9,649 nucleotides of DNA from Deltaproteobacteria bacterium (GTDB lineage Bacteria; Desulfobacterota_B; Binatia; UBA9968): assembly GCA_022545745.1 (NCBI GenBank), contig JACZQL010000016.1:1-9649 (forward strand), written 5' to 3'. The notes beneath the pieces are model-generated. The model was given only the letters and a program-made list of their open reading frames with translations, made no database searches and had not been told where the DNA came from. A program made the translations under genes and the position numbers. Position 1 is the stretch's first letter, and each line of letters begins with the position of its first letter. Shown here piece after piece: positions 8,244 through 9,649 of this stretch.

Positions 8244-8673
8244 AAGTAGAAGATTTATCATTGGCGCCGTGATCATCGTGGCAGCACTCTCCTACCTTAT
8301 ATATGGAGGCATGCAGCAAGCCATGGTCTATTTCTCCACCCCTTCCGAGTTGAAGAACCAGGAGGGTACTGTTCAGGGCAAATTCCTACGAGTCGGTGGG
8401 ATGGTCCTGACAGGGTCGCTACAAAAAAACACCAAGGCCCTCACCTATCGGTTTCAACTAACGGACGGCGCAGCATCCATCCCGGTTTATTTCAAAGGGG
8501 TCCCTCCCGACCTGTTCAGGGAAGGGACCGGGGCCGTGGTGGAGGGACGCTTTGGAGAGGATGGGATCTTCCGCGCCACCACCATTATGGCCAAGCATGC
8601 AGAGGAGTATAGCCCTCCCAAAGAGGGGCATGCCAAGTCTCGCAGCTTCGTTCCCGGCCAGGAGAAGCGGTGA
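8212..8673 (+). CDS. ccmE: Periplasmic heme chaperone CcmE
   Basis: Binds heme covalently in the periplasm and carries it from CcmC to CcmF. The frame is 153 residues from ATG 8212, or 145 from ATG 8236 (MGKSRRFIIGAV). A membrane anchor (about 15-32) precedes an OB-fold domain with KFLRVGGMVLTGSLQK (57-72), PPDLFREGTGAVVEG (98-112) and the heme-attachment site MAKHAEEYSPP, with H129 and Y133. It is the classical His type rather than the CxxxY variant of some archaea and sulfate reducers. Neither start has an ideal ribosome binding site (GAGG 12 nt before 8212; GGGG 12 nt before 8236). Both overlap the ccmD tail, so coupling is likely. The stop overlaps the ccmF GTG. Confidence 0.96.
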   Translation: MTEGTLTTMGKSRRFIIGAVIIVAALSYLIYGGMQQAMVYFSTPSELKNQEGTVQGKFLRVGGMVLTGSLQKNTKALTYRFQLTDGAASIPVYFKGVPPDLFREGTGAVVEGRFGEDGIFRATTIMAKHAEEYSPPKEGHAKSRSFVPGQEKR

Positions 8674-9649
8674 CGGCCTTCATCGGGCAGGCCAGTCTCC
8701 TATTGGCCTTCACCCTTGCACTCTGGGGGATTGTCGCCCCATTCCTATTCAGCCGGACACGCAATCAGCAGATTTTCACCAGCATTCGCATTGGAATCAT
8801 CGGACAATTCTTTTTCGTAACCCTGGCAGCATCCTCCCTCATCTACGCCTTAGTCGCAACGGATTTTTCCATAAAATACGTTGCCCTTAATACCACCCGG
8901 GCCACTCCCATCTATTACCGCGTCACGGGTCTGTGGGGAGCATTGGAAGGTTCGCTGCTTTTGTGGGAATGGATCCTCATCATTTTCTCCGCCCTGGTGG
9001 CTTGGATTTATAAGGACAGGCACCGTGAGCTGGTACCCTGGGTCCTGATGATATTCTCCATTGTGTCGGCCTTCTTTCTCGCCGTAATCGCCTTTGCCTC
9101 CAACCCATTTGAAAGCGTTTTTCCCATCCCCGCCGATGGTGGAGGGCTCAATCCGCTACTCGAAGACGCTAACATGCTGACTCACCCTCCGCTTCTCTAC
9201 ACCGGCTTTGTGGGTCTCACGGTCCCCTATGCCTTCGCCATGGCCGCGCTCATCCATGGAAAACTTGACGAGGCGTGGATCATAACTATCCGCCGGTGGA
9301 CGATAATCGCCTGGTTCTTTTTGAGCATGGGAAATCTCGTAGGGGCATGGTGGTCTTATCACGTGCTGGGCTGGGGCGGTTACTGGGCCTGGGATCCCGT
9401 GGAAAATGCCGCCTTCATGCCATGGCTCCCGGCCACGGCCTTCCTCCACTCGATCCAGGTGCAAGAAAGGCGCCCAATGCTCAAGGTGTGGAATCTCTCT
9501 TTGATTATCATCGCCTTTAGCCTCACGATCTTCGGGACATTTCTCACCCGCTCAGGAATTCTTTCTTCTATCCATGCCTTTTCTTCAGGACCCGTGGGCT
9601 CACTTTTTCTCGCATTCCTTGCCTTTATCCTTTTAGTCTCTTTCGGTCT
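8670..9649 (+). CDS. ccmF: Cytochrome c heme lyase subunit CcmF, C-terminus cut by window edge
   Basis: Core of the CcmFH holocytochrome c synthetase: a large membrane protein that takes heme from CcmE and attaches it to the CXXCH motif of apocytochrome c in the periplasm. The frame is open from GTG 8670 to the window end (326 codons plus 2 nt) and is about half of the usual 630-670 residues. It shows GLWGALEGSLLLW (88-100), NMLTHPPLLYTGFVG (168-182) and the WWD domain WWSYHVLGWGGYWAWD (227-242), continuing PVENAAFMPWL, then GTFLTRSGILSSIHAF. H172, H260 and H302 line up with the E. coli heme-related H173, H261 and H303. GTG overlaps the ccmE stop (GTGA) and has AGGAG 5 nt upstream. NrfE/CcsA-type relatives are less likely given the full ccmA-E context. 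Confidence 0.97.
   Translation, partial: MTAFIGQASLLLAFTLALWGIVAPFLFSRTRNQQIFTSIRIGIIGQFFFVTLAASSLIYALVATDFSIKYVALNTTRATPIYYRVTGLWGALEGSLLLWEWILIIFSALVAWIYKDRHRELVPWVLMIFSIVSAFFLAVIAFASNPFESVFPIPADGGGLNPLLEDANMLTHPPLLYTGFVGLTVPYAFAMAALIHGKLDEAWIITIRRWTIIAWFFLSMGNLVGAWWSYHVLGWGGYWAWDPVENAAFMPWLPATAFLHSIQVQERRPMLKVWNLSLIIIAFSLTIFGTFLTRSGILSSIHAFSSGPVGSLFLAFLAFILLVSFG

Overview
The window is a bacterial housekeeping segment of moderately high GC (about the mid-50s percent by eye), made of two divergent operons. The gene content suits a free-living bacterium that respires with c-type cytochromes. An E. coli-like NADP isocitrate dehydrogenase, an LDH-like malate dehydrogenase, System I (Ccm) cytochrome maturation, many GTG/TTG starts and AATAGT-type heptad repeats together recall Desulfobacterota, Nitrospirota or Methylomirabilota. 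The lineage cannot be fixed from this sequence alone.

Left part (1-5706, all on the minus strand, read right to left): icd (NADP isocitrate dehydrogenase), mdh (malate dehydrogenase), sucC and sucD (succinyl-CoA synthetase beta and alpha), ndk (nucleoside diphosphate kinase) and mtnP (5'-methylthioadenosine phosphorylase, cut by the left window edge). Gaps are 17, 85, 46, 1 and 97 nt, with no convincing terminator between genes, so this looks like one transcription unit starting upstream of icd. Icd and Mdh supply reducing power and SucCD supplies ATP or GTP by substrate-level phosphorylation. Ndk can spread that phosphate over the nucleoside triphosphate pool. MtnP recycles methylthioadenosine. 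The 85-nt mdh-sucC gap holds a degenerate inverted heptad repeat that could fold into a long hairpin in the mRNA.

Middle (5707-6002): a divergent regulatory region. It has a candidate sigma70-type promoter for icd, three overlapping hairpin arms, three copies of the heptamer GCCTAAG/CTTAGGC and a 10-bp palindrome.

Right part (6003-9649, plus strand): ccmA, ccmB, ccmC, ccmD, ccmE and ccmF (cut by the right edge), tightly packed with mostly overlapping stop/start codons. CcmAB is an ABC transporter. CcmC and CcmD load heme onto the heme chaperone CcmE, and CcmF transfers it to apocytochrome c in the periplasm. All expected heme-binding histidines and WWD motifs within the window are present. 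The 49-codon ccmD is real although very short.

I see no mobile elements, CRISPR arrays, RNA genes, phage genes or defence genes. The protein-coding content is conventional. What deserves a second look is in the non-coding DNA: the mdh-sucC hairpin, the icd/ccm divergent region, and unusual translation-initiation signals at ccmA and sucC.
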